From: Batillaria attramentaria
Lineage: Eukaryota; Mollusca; Gastropoda; Batillariidae
Reading direction: 5' to 3'
NCBI GenBank assembly: GCA_018292915.2
Contig: JACVVK020000190.1
Span: 1,002,501 to 1,066,500 of the forward strand
DNA length: 64,000 nt
Positions 32,200-43,730 of this stretch are shown here, piece after piece. Each line of letters opens with the position of its first letter. Within the stretch, counting starts at the first letter, position 1. The notes beneath the pieces are model-generated. The model had not been told where the DNA came from and did not search any database. It worked only from the letters and a program-made list of their open reading frames with translations. Position numbers and translations under genes: made by a program.

Positions 32200-32260
32200 A
32201 CCCATGAAGTGGTTGCCTTTACTGTTATTAAAACTTCCCTTCGCACTGTCTCTTTGAAAC

Positions 32261-32325
<65 letters not shown>

Positions 32326-32330
32326 CGTGT
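32166..32330. repeat. (CT)n and (GT)n microsatellites
   Basis: CT array 32166-32196 and GT array 32261-32330 in close succession, then a G-rich stretch. The long frames across them are simple-sequence translations. Confidence 0.95.
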
Positions 32331-32928
32331 CGGGGGGGTGGGGGGTGGGAGGCAAGGTTGTAGTGACATCAGTTTGACAGGTCGATTGACTTAGTCCTTG
32401 AGCCGTGAACAAACTAATCGATGACGGTCTGGTGTGACACCGGTTTCATAGTTCCATTGACTTGGTACTTCAACCGTGAACAACACAACCAACGTGTTTT
32501 TTTTGTGTGTGTTTTTGTTTGTTTTTTTAAGTTCGTTAGTCACCATATTGTTCCCTCGAAACGCCGGATGAACATGTCACGAACACAAACTTACAGCAAG
32601 TGTCCAAATGACACTTCCTCAACCACCCACAGACTATACTCAAAGTGGGCGTTAATAATGCAGAACATTTAAACAAAGCAACTTCCATGTTGTGAAAACT
32701 GTTCTGCACTTGGTCAGCTGCTATGAAAGGAATCGTGAACTGTTGAAAGCCTAGCAATAGATCTTATCATGAAGTAGAAAAATTGAAGTCTTCAGCAGCC
32801 TTGTCATGTGCCTTCCGGGTTTTCTTTCCATGCCAGACTGTTTGGTGACGATGTAAGTTAGTTAAATGTCAAACGTCAGCCGGCATGTACTCCATAAATC
32901 ACCCTCAAAAACACAAGTTTTTCACCAG

Positions 32929-32982
<54 letters not shown>

Positions 32983-34130
32983 GTTGCTCTTCTTTCACTG
33001 TAGTGTTATTGAAAACACGGTCAACAAGGAAGTTCCTGTCTGCAAAAATGTTTGCTTAACAAGAACACTTCTAGGTTCTTACGTCCTTTGAAGTTTACTT
33101 GTGTCTCCACTCACCGACGCACATAACGTCTTGCTTCCATTTAAAGCGTTGGGTGCTTGGAAGGGCCAGTCTATATTTAGTACACTGTCCACTCTTGATG
33201 TATGTATTCAGTGTGAAGAACCCGCCGTGCCTGTGCGGCATGTGCTGCTGGTCTTACGTCTACCGACCTGGAAACGTGAGAAGTTTGCAAATGATGAACT
33301 CCTCGGAATTCGCAGGAAATAGAAGTTTAGCCGACTAAACTTGAACGTGTGGTGGAGTGTATCGTTCGTGTAATGTCTAGACAGCAGGGAGACAGACCGG
33401 AAATGGTTTAGTTGAGTTTAGTTGCTTGTACTGCTTACTAAAATTGAGAGCCATCGAAGAAAGTGCTGAAGAAAACATCGCGGAAACTTGATTTGTGAAG
33501 ACAATTCTGAATTTGTAATGGAAAATTTGAACTGACTGGATCTGTACATTGTATCTGGTGGAGATCTCAATACTTGTCCTTGGATACCGTACAGCTGAAC
33601 ACAGTTCACAAAACCATGGCAGGACGAAGGCTGAAACAGAAAGAAAAAAAAAACATGAATTAAAAAAAAGTAATTTCAGACACAATGGGCGCTGAAGCAC
33701 CACTCCCTTCCCCCTCCCCGTTAGAGCTGTATCCTCCCCTCCGCACCCCCCCCCCCCCCCGTTACAGCTGTAGCTCCCCCCCCCCCCCTGACACACACCC
33801 CTCCATCGTCTGCTACCCACTTCGACCCTAAAACAGTCAACTCCACACAGGTCACGTTTGACCCACTCCTGTCCATCTGAGGCACAGGTCGCAAAACTGT
33901 CGTGACTTGCAGTAACTTTGATTCCTTGACTTTTATTTGCACCCACTGCAATCAAATGCTTTTAGAATATAAACATACAATTCCGCAAAATAATCTGCGC
34001 TATTAAGCGCTCAGGAACCGGTTGAAAACTTGAAACATGGCCAACTACGTTTTGGACCGCGGACGATATGTGTTTGCATATATGCTGTTTGGCTGGTGGA
34101 AGGTCAAAGGTTTCCTGTGTTCGAGCAGCA
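32331..34130. other. No gene recognised; (CT)n at 32936-32974, C-rich tracts
   Basis: Contains a CT array and C-rich tracts (33748-33789) in otherwise unique sequence. A 192-codon minus-strand frame (33377-33955) runs through the C tracts and shows no family pattern. Two overlapping short frames at 33099-33338 are also unrecognised. Confidence 0.4.
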
Positions 34131-34150
34131 GGTTCTGGCAAAAGGATTTA

Positions 34151-34205
34151 CGTCACGACATGACGCGGAAAACGACTAAAGTAAAATTCACGTCACGACA
34201 TGACG
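34151..34205. promoter_or_regulatory. Two copies of CGTCA-N5-TGACG, 40 bp apart
   Basis: CGTCACGACATGACG is present exactly at 34151-34165 and 34191-34205. Each is an inverted pair of CRE half-sites (TGACG/CGTCA) with a 5-nt spacer. The exact repeat at four helical turns could be a protein-binding arrangement, or just a short tandem duplication. No gene start is identified next to it. Confidence 0.25.
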
Positions 34206-34321
34206 TTGCTCGACCTCATATGGCACGCGGATGCATACACACTCTGACAACCCGTGTCAGAGAGGAGAGAGTGATGCTTGTATCGATGACTAGTCAGTGT
34301 GAATCAACTCCCGTCCCTTGA

Positions 34322-35607
34322 AACGAAACTTCACCGCACCTTCCAATATTCCAAACAATCCCGCAACAAGAGACCTGCACAAAAAGGAGACAGTTAATAT
34401 AATACAGCCTAGAGAATCTAATATGGAGGCTGCTTGTCTCTTGGCAACCCGGCTTCAATCTAATCGCTCCCCCAGGTCATAACATGGTTTGTGTATCACC
34501 CCAGGACTAGCGGCGGGAAAAAGGGATATTGGGTGGTGCGATACAGAACGAAATCTCTCATAAACGGATACCAGCTAAATGTCATTGTTTTAAGGTGTGA
34601 TGTATTTTTGTGGTTTCTTTTTTTTTTCCGGATTGCTTGTAATACTTTACGATGGGAACGACAACTCTGCCATGGATTTCTGTGAAATATAATGGCTGTT
34701 GTCACAGATATTTTCATGTATATTAGAGGAAAGCCCGGAGTTACAAAAGATACAAAGGATGAACGCGTTTTGGGTGTACTTGTCATGACTGATAAGTTGT
34801 TTAATTAACTGCATTTATTACAATACTTTCAGCTTTCTTGAACTAGAAACTTCAAGGATGCAAACCACGGTACTGTGAGGCCCTCTGACCAAACAAAACA
34901 AAACAAAACAAAACCAATTTCCATCTGTTAGCTTTGCCGGCAGACTTGTTTTTCAGTTGAACTACCACTAATTCGTTTCTTCAGCGTGTGTCAAAGCATT
35001 ATATTAAAAGCTTGGAGCTTCATAAGTGCCCTTGGTACACTAATACAGACCAAATGTGTCCATTTCCTATTTTAGCGGAGTCATTCCTGTGACTTCATAA
35101 AAACCCAGGAAAGCTTCACAGAAAAAAAATGTTACCCCCAAATAAGCCAGATTTCCCAAAGTGGATACTGCGAGCAGGCATCTTGTTATTAAGGCAATTG
35201 TAGTTTGCACAGGCAAGGTTTCGGCCAAGTCAGTTCATAGGAAGTCTCGGCTCATAAAATGCTTTCATCTGAAAGCAGCACCGCCATTACGCAGTTTACT
35301 CTGCGTCGCTAATGCTTTCTTGACGCCTTTATTTCTGCAATAAGGAGGCAACGACAGGGCTGAATTCAGGACCGTCTTATGCCGGAGTCACGTCGTTGCG
35401 GTCAGGTTAAAGAGTTCTTTTGCAGGGGAGAGACGGCGAGAGACGTTGTTGTTCCACCCATCTGGATAAAAATGCAAATACCGTGTAATAAACATTTATG
35501 AAATACACTGATCTTTTTAGGTATGTAATAAAAATGTTTTTTTCTTCTTCGGCCTCTTCGTCTTCTTTGCACTGCACGACAAAAGTTCAGCCTTCCCACC
35601 CCCTCCC

Positions 35608-35608
<1 letters not shown>
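34322..35608. other. No gene recognised
   Basis: Unique-looking sequence with an (AAAAC)n run at 34892-34913. No supported exon. Confidence 0.35.
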
Positions 35609-35665
<57 letters not shown>

Positions 35666-35730
35666 ATCTGTACAATCATCATCGTAGTCATCTCTGTCTC
35701 CGTCGTTCGCCGTGGATTAAACATTTCTCG

Positions 35731-35801
<71 letters not shown>

Positions 35802-35817
35802 TGTGTGTGTGTGTGTC
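35609..35817. repeat. (CT)n-(CA)n and (TG)n microsatellites
   Basis: CT 35609-35626 runs into CA 35627-35664; a TG array follows at 35731-35817. The CA and TG arrays are complementary and could fold back on each other. Confidence 0.95.
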
Positions 35818-36124
35818 CATGCAAGAAGTTTCCGTTGGTGGCACTAGACGCTGGGAATGGTGTGCCGTTTGGTGATTAATATCCGTGCGCGACCCCGGGA
35901 GCACGGCGGATGACGAGGGTCCCCCGAGGGGTATCTGCAACGCATCATGGTCGCATAAAGCCGCCCATGAGGGACCGATTGATCATGTTAGCAACCACCT
36001 CTCTACTCCGCCCCCGGCCCCGCCGAGTCTTTAACCTCGCTTTATCTTTGGCTTCCATGCTACGGCGGCGGAGTTTATTACGCCACCGATGCCGCGGCTT
36101 TTACGCCCCTTTCCATGGCGGGGC

Positions 36125-36172
36125 TTTATGAATTTGTATTACCCTCCGAAGGGTGGTTTATGAATTTGTATT
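36125..36172. repeat. 16-bp direct repeat flanking a hairpin insert
   Basis: TTTATGAATTTGTATT at 36125-36140 and again at 36157-36172. Between them, ACCCTCCGAAGGGTGG can fold (ACCCT/AGGGT stem). It resembles a very small insertion with target duplication, or a footprint. The lineage of the insert is unknown. Confidence 0.5.
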
Positions 36173-36543
36173 TGCGTCTGTGTGGGTGGACATTCCAACA
36201 AATTTGGCGAAGGGTTTGGCAACATAGGGATGCACATCAATCTCTCAGGTAGGTGAGGGGTGAATAATGAATAACTAGGTGTTCTAGAAGAACAGAGGAA
36301 TGTTCTATCTAAATACAATACAGTGATCATGCCAGTGCTACAGAACACCTTCCAGATTTTGCTCAGATGAAAACTATGATTATATAATTCTGGAGTCTAT
36401 TCAAGAGTGGATGCGGACATTTCGGACCTTGGAATGCACAGATAACGGAGCTTTTACAAAGTATACATCATGTATTTTACAACAATAATTCAAATGTGCA
36501 TTGCAATACATTTTGTTTACACTTCCTACAAGGGAAGCGAGTT

Positions 36544-36545
<2 letters not shown>
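36173..36545. other. No gene recognised
   Basis: Unique-looking sequence without exon or repeat signal. Confidence 0.35.

Positions 36546-36625
<80 letters not shown>
36546..36625. repeat. (TG)n microsatellite
   Basis: About 40 TG units. Confidence 0.97.
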
Positions 36626-36627
<2 letters not shown>

Positions 36628-37324
36628 GGATCTTGTAAAAGCAGTGAACCACACGTTTCTGGGGCCGCTGCACTATACAGTGTCATCAATCTGAAAGAAG
36701 AAGAAAGGTTAAGGCGCTTTGTCCGGAGCAGCACCATGTACAGGGTCGTTTGTCGCAAAACCCTTTCATCCGGAGTCTTTGAGTGCTGTCACAGGCATAT
36801 TGCGGGGCCCTAGCGCCAAGCTTTTTCTGGATCGATTGTCCCATTGTCCGGCCTATACACACGACCAGAAGAAAATGACTGCCACGTATAGGCATGCAGG
36901 GGTGGAGTCGCCGGAGGAACTCGAAACATCCGGGAATGTACAGCAAGGGAGTGATAACGCTATATATTGCCCTGAACAGTTCCACCGGTCTTCAGAAATG
37001 TCAGGGTAGAGTGAAGGTGAATGGCTCATGAAGTGAAAGTTTCTATCAGCATTGTGGACATTCTTGCCACGTCTGCCCAAAGTGTCTGGGCATAAGCGTT
37101 GAATATGAAAGGAAAATGAGAGACTTTTCCTTGTCAGTGTAAACGCCAATGTATTACGAAACAGATCTGGTAGGACTCAATCTCCCATGCCGGTAATGTT
37201 TTGTAATGGTTTTGCTGTCAAACATTTGAAATATTCATATATTTATCGCAATGCTAATTTTACGGACTGGAAGGAAGCGGGAGGGAGCGCTACTACACAA
37301 AACAGTCTGAAACTTGAACTCTTC
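36626..37324. other. No gene recognised
   Basis: Several overlapping frames of 70-105 codons on both strands, none with a recognisable pattern. Confidence 0.35.
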
Positions 37325-37395
37325 TGGGATTTGAACCCATGCACTTTTAATCTAGAGCCAGACGCACAATCAATTGAACTACCCGACATACTCTT
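37325..37395 (-). other. tRNA-like (Lys-like) relic or SINE head
   Basis: The minus strand has GGGTAGTTCAATTGATTGTG (A-box-like) and ATGGGTTCAAATCCCAG, whose T-arm would form about four pairs. The region between resembles the start of a tRNA-Lys anticodon arm (GCGTCTGGCTCT), but the anticodon stem does not close. It is therefore a pseudo-tRNA or the head of an unlisted SINE. Confidence 0.35.
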
Positions 37396-37898
37396 GTGAG
37401 ATAAGGAGTGGTGCCTGGCAGAATGTCAGGTGAGCGGAAGGTGAGTCTAATGTCCCAGCTGCGTGACGCCAGGTGATTCCATCACTCTCCCTGTCGACGG
37501 GTCGTCGCACCGAGATGCACGCGCCGTGTGTCATGAAAAATTCATGTCTGTGACACACCTTACATTCTTATTGCTCGAGGGTTGGCCGAGAGATCTGGAA
37601 ATGCTTGGCTGAAGGGTGTAATGACCTGGGATCCGAGCCAAGATGTATGCTGGGTTGTACGTCAGTGTCGCATGTAAAGAATGGTTATACAATATGCTGG
37701 AAGCGTGTGGTTGTTACGGACGTTTTGATATCGTGCCAAGTCACCTACGTTTATATATCTCTGCTAAATCAAATTTTAGGACCAACTTCTGGACTGATAA
37801 ACATCACTACTAACATCACCTATTGTCTACATACTGATACATTTTCGCATCACATTCGTCATCAATTGACAGCATTACCGGCTTTAATAAAAGTCTTC

Positions 37899-37942
<44 letters not shown>

Positions 37943-38137
37943 TCTTTCAGTGTTAAAAGAAGAAAAAATAATGAAGACACCTCACCAGCTGAGCGTCCAG
38001 AGAAAGTCTCAATGCTCGCAGGTGTTGTATGCACCGTCGGGAAGTGGAACAGAAAAAAATATCGAGATCGTGAATATTTTGAGTCAGTGTCCGCATTTCC
38101 GCATTCCCCTCATTCCAACTTGAACAGTTTGACACCA
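37396..38137. other. No gene recognised; (GA)n at 37901-37940
   Basis: A 172-codon plus-strand frame (37605-38123) crosses the GA array and shows no family pattern. Confidence 0.35.
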
Positions 38138-38227
38138 GTCCCTGGGGCGTAGCGGTAAGTGTTTCGGACTACAGATCAGGAGAGCTAGGTTTGAATCTCA
38201 AGCAGGACTTTGCTACATCGGACGGGG

Positions 38228-38276
38228 AATGGGTGGGTGGGTGTTTGGGAATTTAACGTCCTTTTCCACCACGTAA
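38228..38276 (-). mobile_element. SINE-A, strongly 5'-truncated, 13-bp TSD
   Basis: Only the last 49 bp of SINE-A (GGGTGGGTGTTTGGGAATTT...CCACCACGTAA) is present. ACATCGGACGGGG flanks it exactly at 38215-38227 and 38277-38289. A 5' truncation with a perfect duplication is direct evidence for LINE-type target-primed reverse transcription acting on SINE-A. Confidence 0.9.
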
Positions 38277-38504
38277 ACATCGGACGGGGCATACCCAGAA
38301 GAGAAGTTAGAGATGGAATTGACATGGTCTTGTCATAGGGCTGAAATCAACTCACGCTCCGCAGGTACGACTTTTGGGGGTGGATCTCTTTTGTATTACA
38401 GATTGCTTGATGTAGTTGACTATGGTGCCGGTAATTTTGCCGTTGCTCCCTGGTCTGGTTTCGGACGGGGAAAATGGCTCTGTCGCGTAGTTTTAATCCA
38501 CTTG

Positions 38505-38882
38505 TACCATCGGTGGTCTAGTGGTTAAAAAGAGTTTGTCACTGATGCGAAAAGTCCGGTTCGAGTCTCACTCGTATGTAGCACAGTTCATTCGGGCTGA
38601 CCGTCGGGGGTTCTCCCCGGATACTCCGGCTTCCTCCCCCTCTGCGTTGGAAGCGTTTAGCCCACAACATTCGAAGATAAATGCAATCCTAACATTCCGA
38701 AACTTAACTGCTGAACTGACCCTTCGCAACACGTGATTGTTATGGGTTCATGTCTAGTGTCTGAGAGAATGCGCGTGATTTATATGAGCGTGCGTGTTGG
38801 GTTTAGTTCGCGGCGCTTTGAGCCAAATATTTTGGATAAACCGCCTATATTAATGCGAGTATTATTGTTGTTGTTGTTGTAG
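38505..38882 (+). mobile_element. SINE-B nested in family E
   Basis: Head CCATCGGTGGTCTAGTGGTT, a shortened B-box region (CGGTTCGAGTCTCAC), the body as in 16827-17222, and a tail (TATTATTG then (TTG)n). The head lacks about 16 nt after the B box that other copies have. It is diverged from the other copies. Confidence 0.85.
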
Positions 38883-39009
38883 CAGCATACCGTCATCCTA
38901 ACACATCTGTTTCCAAGCTGCATCAGATCTCCATCCCTCTGTGGATTTCACCCATGGAATGTGAGGAACACCCATGGAGCTGGCAACATGTCGGGGCAGA
39001 AAATTAAAA

Positions 39010-39496
39010 ATCACTGCGAATGGTCAATATTGTACAACGAAAACAGATTTTTAAGCGGTTACAAAAGCGAAACCTCCTGCGTGTAGATACGACATTGTAT
39101 TTTGTGTTACTGAGCTGAGCCTTTGTGGCACGTGCTTGGAAACCGTTCATGTCCAGTGCATCGCAGAATAAGCAGTGCTAGTGTTAGGTCGAAAACAAGA
39201 ACATGGTTGCAGGAATTCTTAGACTCCAGAAGTTGCAGACGACACCTAGCGGTGTAGACAAAAGGGGAAGTAATCGGATTTACCCGTCGTCCCCTGCAGG
39301 ACAGGCCGCGTGGCGTGATGGTGGCCACGAAATGGCTGACGGGACACGTTGGCACCGCGGGTGACACGTTTTCCGAGACTAATCTGATCACGTATCGCCT
39401 CAGTACAGGTCACAGCACTCGACACATCTGTTTTTGTCCAGAAGGCGCATGGAGGCTGAGCTCCTTTCCCTTCCAAGTGTGAAGAAGCTTCTGCTT
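39010..39496. other. No gene recognised
   Basis: Unique-looking sequence; short frames only. Confidence 0.35.
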
Positions 39497-39575
39497 CATG
39501 TCATCGGCCTAATGTTGTCGCCATGCCATCGACCTTATCTTGTCGCCATGTCATCGACCTCATGTTGTCGCCATG
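39497..39575. repeat. 25-bp minisatellite, three copies
   Basis: CATGTCATCGGCCTAATG-like units of 25 bp start at 39497, 39522 and 39547 and differ by a few substitutions. A fourth CATG starts but diverges. Confidence 0.88.
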
Positions 39576-40105
39576 GTGCTGCAGTACAGGTCAAGGTCAA
39601 GATTAGAGGTTGGGTTTGGACTCAAATGTTTAAAGCTGAAAGGGTGTGTGTGTGGGGCGGGGGGGGGGGGACCCCAACGACTGACCCGAAGGAATAGTGC
39701 AGATGACCTTGACCTCGCACATTAGCGACAATGAACTTGAAGATGTTACCTCTACACCGCCCATACCGAAATTTGGAATGCAAAATACACATTCCGTTGC
39801 TGACCTGACTTTCCTTACTGAGGAAGGACGGTACTTTTTGTGCAACCTGCTGAAGATGTCTTTCAAAGGTGTAAAAAGCGATAACGACTGGACAATTGTT
39901 CAGCGTAATTTGGCCGGACAATCTTGATAATAACGTCAGACACCGATAACAATTCGCGCTGTTATCTGCTGAGGTGCAAAATTCGTGATATGATTTCTCT
40001 ACACGTGAGTGCTCGAAAGCTGAAGTAATTTCTGAAACACCTGAAACCTTTGATTGACCTTAGAACAGACGTGTCGTGACTTGGTTCCCCCCCCCCCTCG
40101 TCCTC
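39576..40105. other. No gene recognised
   Basis: Contains a poly-G tract (39657-39670) and a 76-codon frame (39697-39927) without recognisable pattern. Confidence 0.35.
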
Positions 40106-40122
40106 CCCCTAGGCGAAGGCAG

Positions 40123-40291
40123 GGTGGGTGGGTGGGTGTTTGGGGGTTTAACGTCCTTTTCCACCACATAGGGTGATATCAAAGACGGGGCAACGATGAA
40201 AAAGCCATCACAAATATTTGGCCCCAGCAGGGGTCGAACTCACGACCCGAGCATTAGAAGTCCAACGCTCTACCATTCGACCACCCCGGCT
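40123..40291 (-). mobile_element. SINE-A, full length, perfect 17-bp TSD
   Basis: Minus-strand tail, body and head, flanked by CCCCTAGGCGAAGGCAG at 40106-40122 and 40292-40308. The head carries one change (ATTCGACC for ATTCGGCC) compared with the commonest form. Confidence 0.95.
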
Positions 40292-40308
40292 CCCCTAGGC
40301 GAAGGCAG

Positions 40309-41288
40309 ATTTAATATAATAATAATAATAATAATTGATGAAGGCGTTCTACCAAACTACATGGCTTCAGGTGTCGCGAACAGAGCCCAGCGTGCTCACT
40401 GACGTGAATCACGTGCATTCACTCACAGACAAAAGAAAATCAACGGCTCAGTTTTATCTGCACAACCACTGTTTGTTTTTTCTTTTGTTGTTGTTGCTGT
40501 TTTTGTTGTCGTTGTTGTTGTTGCTGTTGCTGTTGTCTCGTTTGGAATTTTTTTTAAAAAAAGGATAAGAAAAACTAGTAGCCAACACAAGGAGCATTAC
40601 TCGGCGTGCCGCGTAGTTACTTCCCTTGACCGAGTATCACTAGCGGTCGAACATCTAGAACAGCATTTGAGGTCAAACATGAAAATACCTCCTGGGGAGA
40701 AAAGAAATAAAATGTGATAAAAGTGTATGCCGACCCATCTCCTAACTCAGATCCATGTGTCTTCAACAGAATACTTTTTTTCACGTGACTGACACACAAG
40801 ACCAACTCTCTACTTGTCACTCCTCAGTCACGCTCCTTGAAACATGTTCGCTCCTCCATTTCACAACAACCACACTGAAAGCCGACTGCTGCTCAGACGG
40901 GGAAAAAAATCTGAGAGCTTTTAACAACAAGAAGCAGATCTCCTTCAAACCCACGTGTCGTGACGTCGGCAACGGGCGAGGTAAAAGTCAGACAAACGAC
41001 ATGTCAATACGATTAAGTGCCAGATTGTTATACGCTCTAGCACTACAGTATTGTTTCGTCTATGAAAGAAACCCGCAGTGCGTTTTGTGTTATGGGCGGT
41101 TTTATCGTTAAAGCTTGGGAGCACCACAGACTCCTGTATGGTCTCAATGGGTTTTCTTGTAGGGACACAGCTAGGCTATTGACGCACGCAGGCATGGGAT
41201 GCGTGGTGCGGGACTTAAGACGAGGAAATCTGATACCTTCGCAACTTGAGACAACAGCTTTTCTGTGAAACGTAAGCAAGCGGAACTA
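40309..41288. other. No gene recognised; (ATA)n, (TTG)n tracts
   Basis: An AAT run (40316-40334) and a GTT/GCT-rich tract (40483-40534) in unique-looking sequence. Open frames at 40755-41111 and 41043-41279 are unrecognised. Confidence 0.35.
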
Positions 41289-41352
41289 AATAATAATAAT
41301 AATGAATAGTACTTGTTTAGCGCTTAATCTCGCATGAAAGCAACTCATAGCG

Positions 41353-41357
<5 letters not shown>
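41289..41357 (-). mobile_element. LINE/SINE 3' tail fragment ending in (ATT)n
   Basis: The minus strand reads AGCGCTATGAGTTGCTTTCA, then TAAGCGCTAAACAAGTACTA and (ATT)n. It is the same kind of 3' end as at 245-336, in opposite orientation, and abuts a CA microsatellite (41352-41414). Confidence 0.6.

Positions 41358-41414
<57 letters not shown>
41352..41414. repeat. (CA)n microsatellite
   Basis: About 31 CA units, followed by degenerate (CACTGACA) pieces to 41450. Confidence 0.95.
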
Positions 41415-41418
<4 letters not shown>

Positions 41419-41554
41419 TGACACACACGCACTGACACACTGACATGCACTACCCAGCCTGATGCAGATTGCAGTCAAAGGCACTGAAAAAATGGCAGAC
41501 TAGTCATAAGTGTGAAAGGCCTGACGGAAGAGATGGGTTTTCAGGTTCGATTTG

Positions 41555-41616
41555 AACTGGGACAGTGTGGGAAGGTTGGGACAGTGTGGGAAGGTCGGGA
41601 CAGTGTGGGAAGGTCA
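41555..41616. repeat. 19-bp minisatellite, three copies
   Basis: GGGACAGTGTGGGAAGGTC in three consecutive copies with a single T/C change between them, preceded by a matching partial unit. Confidence 0.92.
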
Positions 41617-41738
41617 GACAAACTACCTACCATTTTGTATTGTTCATAGTCTCTACCCACAGGTATTTCACAAGAAGGGGAGGGAATGAGGAGGGGGGGG
41701 GGGGAGTGAAGCGGTGGGAGGTGGAAGGGGTGGGTGTT

Positions 41739-41863
41739 GGGGGCATAGCTCAGGAGGTTGAATGTCGGACCCTTGTTTAGGGTTAGGGTTCGTTATCCGG
41801 TGGGGTCAAAATTTGTACAGGTTCTTCCCATTCACCTCGTTGTGGGCTGATGACACCTGCCTA
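41739..41863 (+). mobile_element. tRNA-derived SINE, family H
   Basis: GGGGGCATAGCTCAGGAGGT (A-box region) and TAGGGTTCGTTATCCGG (B-box region) are followed by CAAAATTTGTACAGGTTCTT and a (CT)n array (41864-41890). Only one copy was seen, so it could be a tRNA pseudogene rather than a SINE. Confidence 0.5.
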
Positions 41864-41895
<32 letters not shown>

Positions 41896-42002
41896 AACAA
41901 AGGAATGGTTAGTTCCGGAATATCTTGCATGTACTCTCTCAGAATCCACATCCATAGACTCTAGGTTAGGACTAACTTTTAGAATTTAGAACTTTTAGAA
42001 TT

Positions 42003-42137
42003 CCCCGTCCCCGCATTGACATGTATAAAAGTAGTTTCGCATTTTCCGGAACTTCATTGTGGAATTCTCTTCCTGTCCATGTTAGGCACAGTCGGTCAGC
42101 CTCATCGTTTAAAAACAGCCTCTTCAAATATCTATGA
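42003..42137 (+). pseudogene. Non-LTR reverse transcriptase C-terminus
   Basis: The frame ending at TGA 42135-42137 reads VPRIDMYKSSFAFSGTSLWN, then SLPVHVRHSRSASSFKNSLF and KYL. It has the same 'VPR...(S)FAFSGT.LWNSLP.....S..SFK..LF.YL' layout as the pieces at 1138 and 52834 but a different sequence, so it belongs to another LINE family. It is 5'-truncated. Confidence 0.8.
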
Positions 42138-42876
42138 GCCACAAACAACAAATAATCATAAAAATAGAGTTTAAAACAAACTGCAAAACAAAGAAAGGCT
42201 TGTCGAAAATTACGACTTGCGTATTTCTGTCCGGGATTTCAGCTCTCGGGATTACCAGACTGTATTCATCGGTATAGTGTTTTCACTGGGTAGACATTTC
42301 GTGTCAAATGAACCCCTGAGGGGAAATCTGCTCTAATAATCTAATGATCTGACACTAGAACGTCTGTGAGCCTTCTGTTTGTCCTACGGAACAATCATTT
42401 CCCCGACAGTTACAAGTTCTCACGAATCTCAACATCCGCACGTGTTCACACAGTGTTTGAGGACTGACGTAAGCAAACATACGTCAATGTGGCATACAGA
42501 CGTAAGCAAATATACGTCATTATGACTTCAAAAATTGTTCCATCCGGCGCGTGAGTAGGATCGTCTGCGGCAGTGACATGATGGACAAGCCAGTAATTGA
42601 GAGGAGATTTCGGGTCGATCCTCTCACCCATGGTAACCATGTGTTCCTGGCGCTAGTCGCTACCATCTGGATCACTGTCGGCCGTCACCAGGAGACGCAA
42701 CGGGAAAGTGGGACACCGTACCATCTCGGAAGAATTAAGACGCGTATGACGGGCACGCGTCATGAGCGGTCAAAGACCTTCCAGCGGAAGAATTACCATC
42801 CTCACTAACTTCGTTTCCTTGACAGGAGTGTGGACACATGGAGGAATGCATGTCAGTTCTTGTCTTGATCAGCGTT
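42138..42876. other. No gene recognised
   Basis: Contains a small direct repeat, ACGTAAGCAAA(C/T)ATACGTCA, at about 42466-42487 and 42500-42519. Otherwise unique-looking. Confidence 0.35.
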
Positions 42877-42888
42877 GCAGTTGTATTG

Positions 42889-43064
42889 GGGGAGCCGGGA
42901 CAGCCGAATGGTAGAGCGTTGGACTCTCAACGCTCGGGTCGTGAGTTCGATTCCCGGCTGGGGCCAAATATTTGCACTGGCCTTTTTCTCGTTGCCCCGT
43001 CTTTGATAGCACCTATAGGTGGTGGAAAAGGACGTTAAACTCCTAAACACCCATCCATTCACCC
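42889..43064 (+). mobile_element. SINE-A, full length, perfect 12-bp TSD
   Basis: Plus-strand head GGGGAGCCGGGACAGCCGAA, B box GAGTTCGATTCCC, body and CCCATCCATTCACCC tail. It is flanked by GCAGTTGTATTG at 42877-42888 and 43065-43076. Confidence 0.94.
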
Positions 43065-43076
43065 GCAGTTGTATTG

Positions 43077-43730
43077 CTAGAGGCCAATGTCTGTACTAGG
43101 CCTGATGATATTTTTTTCAACTTTGGCGGGTCATACTTTGGTTGATAACAGAGCAAAACCATGACAGAATGACCAGTATAATGATTTATATAAAAGGTGT
43201 TTGTTTGTTTGTTTGTTTGTTTTATGTTTTGTTTTTGCTTGATTTTTGTTCTTATTGTTCTGTTAGGGGTTTTGTGGTTTGTTTTTGTCGATTCGGCCTA
43301 TGCAAACTCATTTACCCATGAGGAATGACCAAAGAATTGTGCGCATACACCATATGCGGAAAGCCCAATTCAACGTCCGAAGTAATTGTACATGTATTAT
43401 TGTGGTCAGCTTATACAAACTGGAAAAACAGTCAGTGACGTTTGTAAGCAGCATTAGGAGTTTTCATTATTTACTGTTTTGCTCCATTGCTATACTGGAC
43501 ACGAGGCAGACGTACTGATTGTACACGTGAACTCAAAGCTTTTATTAGATCCAGACACCTCGCTCAGACCTCGCTGCAAACCTAGTACAATGCCGTTAAT
43601 TTTCGTTCGGAATGAGTGTGCAAATATACCAAGAAGAAAGCTCTAGAAATGGTTTGGTTGGGGATGCCGATGAAAAGAAAGAAGTAGTCCGCAGTTCGGA
43701 ACAACACTCTGTTTTTTCCACGGTATCACG
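43077..43730. other. No gene recognised; (GTTT)n at 43198-43225
   Basis: T-rich simple repeat followed by unique-looking sequence. No supported exon. Confidence 0.35.

Larger units (their letters stand above)
38138..39009 (+). mobile_element. Family E retroelement, second copy, with two nested SINEs
   Basis: The head (GGGCGTAGCGGTAAGTGTTT, B-box-like AGGTTTGAATCTCA) and body (GGTACGACTTTTGGGGGTG, TGTATTACAGATTGCTTGAT, CTCCATCCCTCTGTGGATTT, GGAACACCCATGGAGCTGGC) match the copy at 14555-15074 in order but are diverged. Two inserts split it: a SINE-A tail (38228-38276) and a SINE-B (38505-38882). Older than both. Confidence 0.75.

Noticed and set aside
33377..33955. 192-codon minus-strand open frame
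   Set aside because: It crosses poly-C tracts translated as glycine runs, shows no family pattern, and has no splice or start support.
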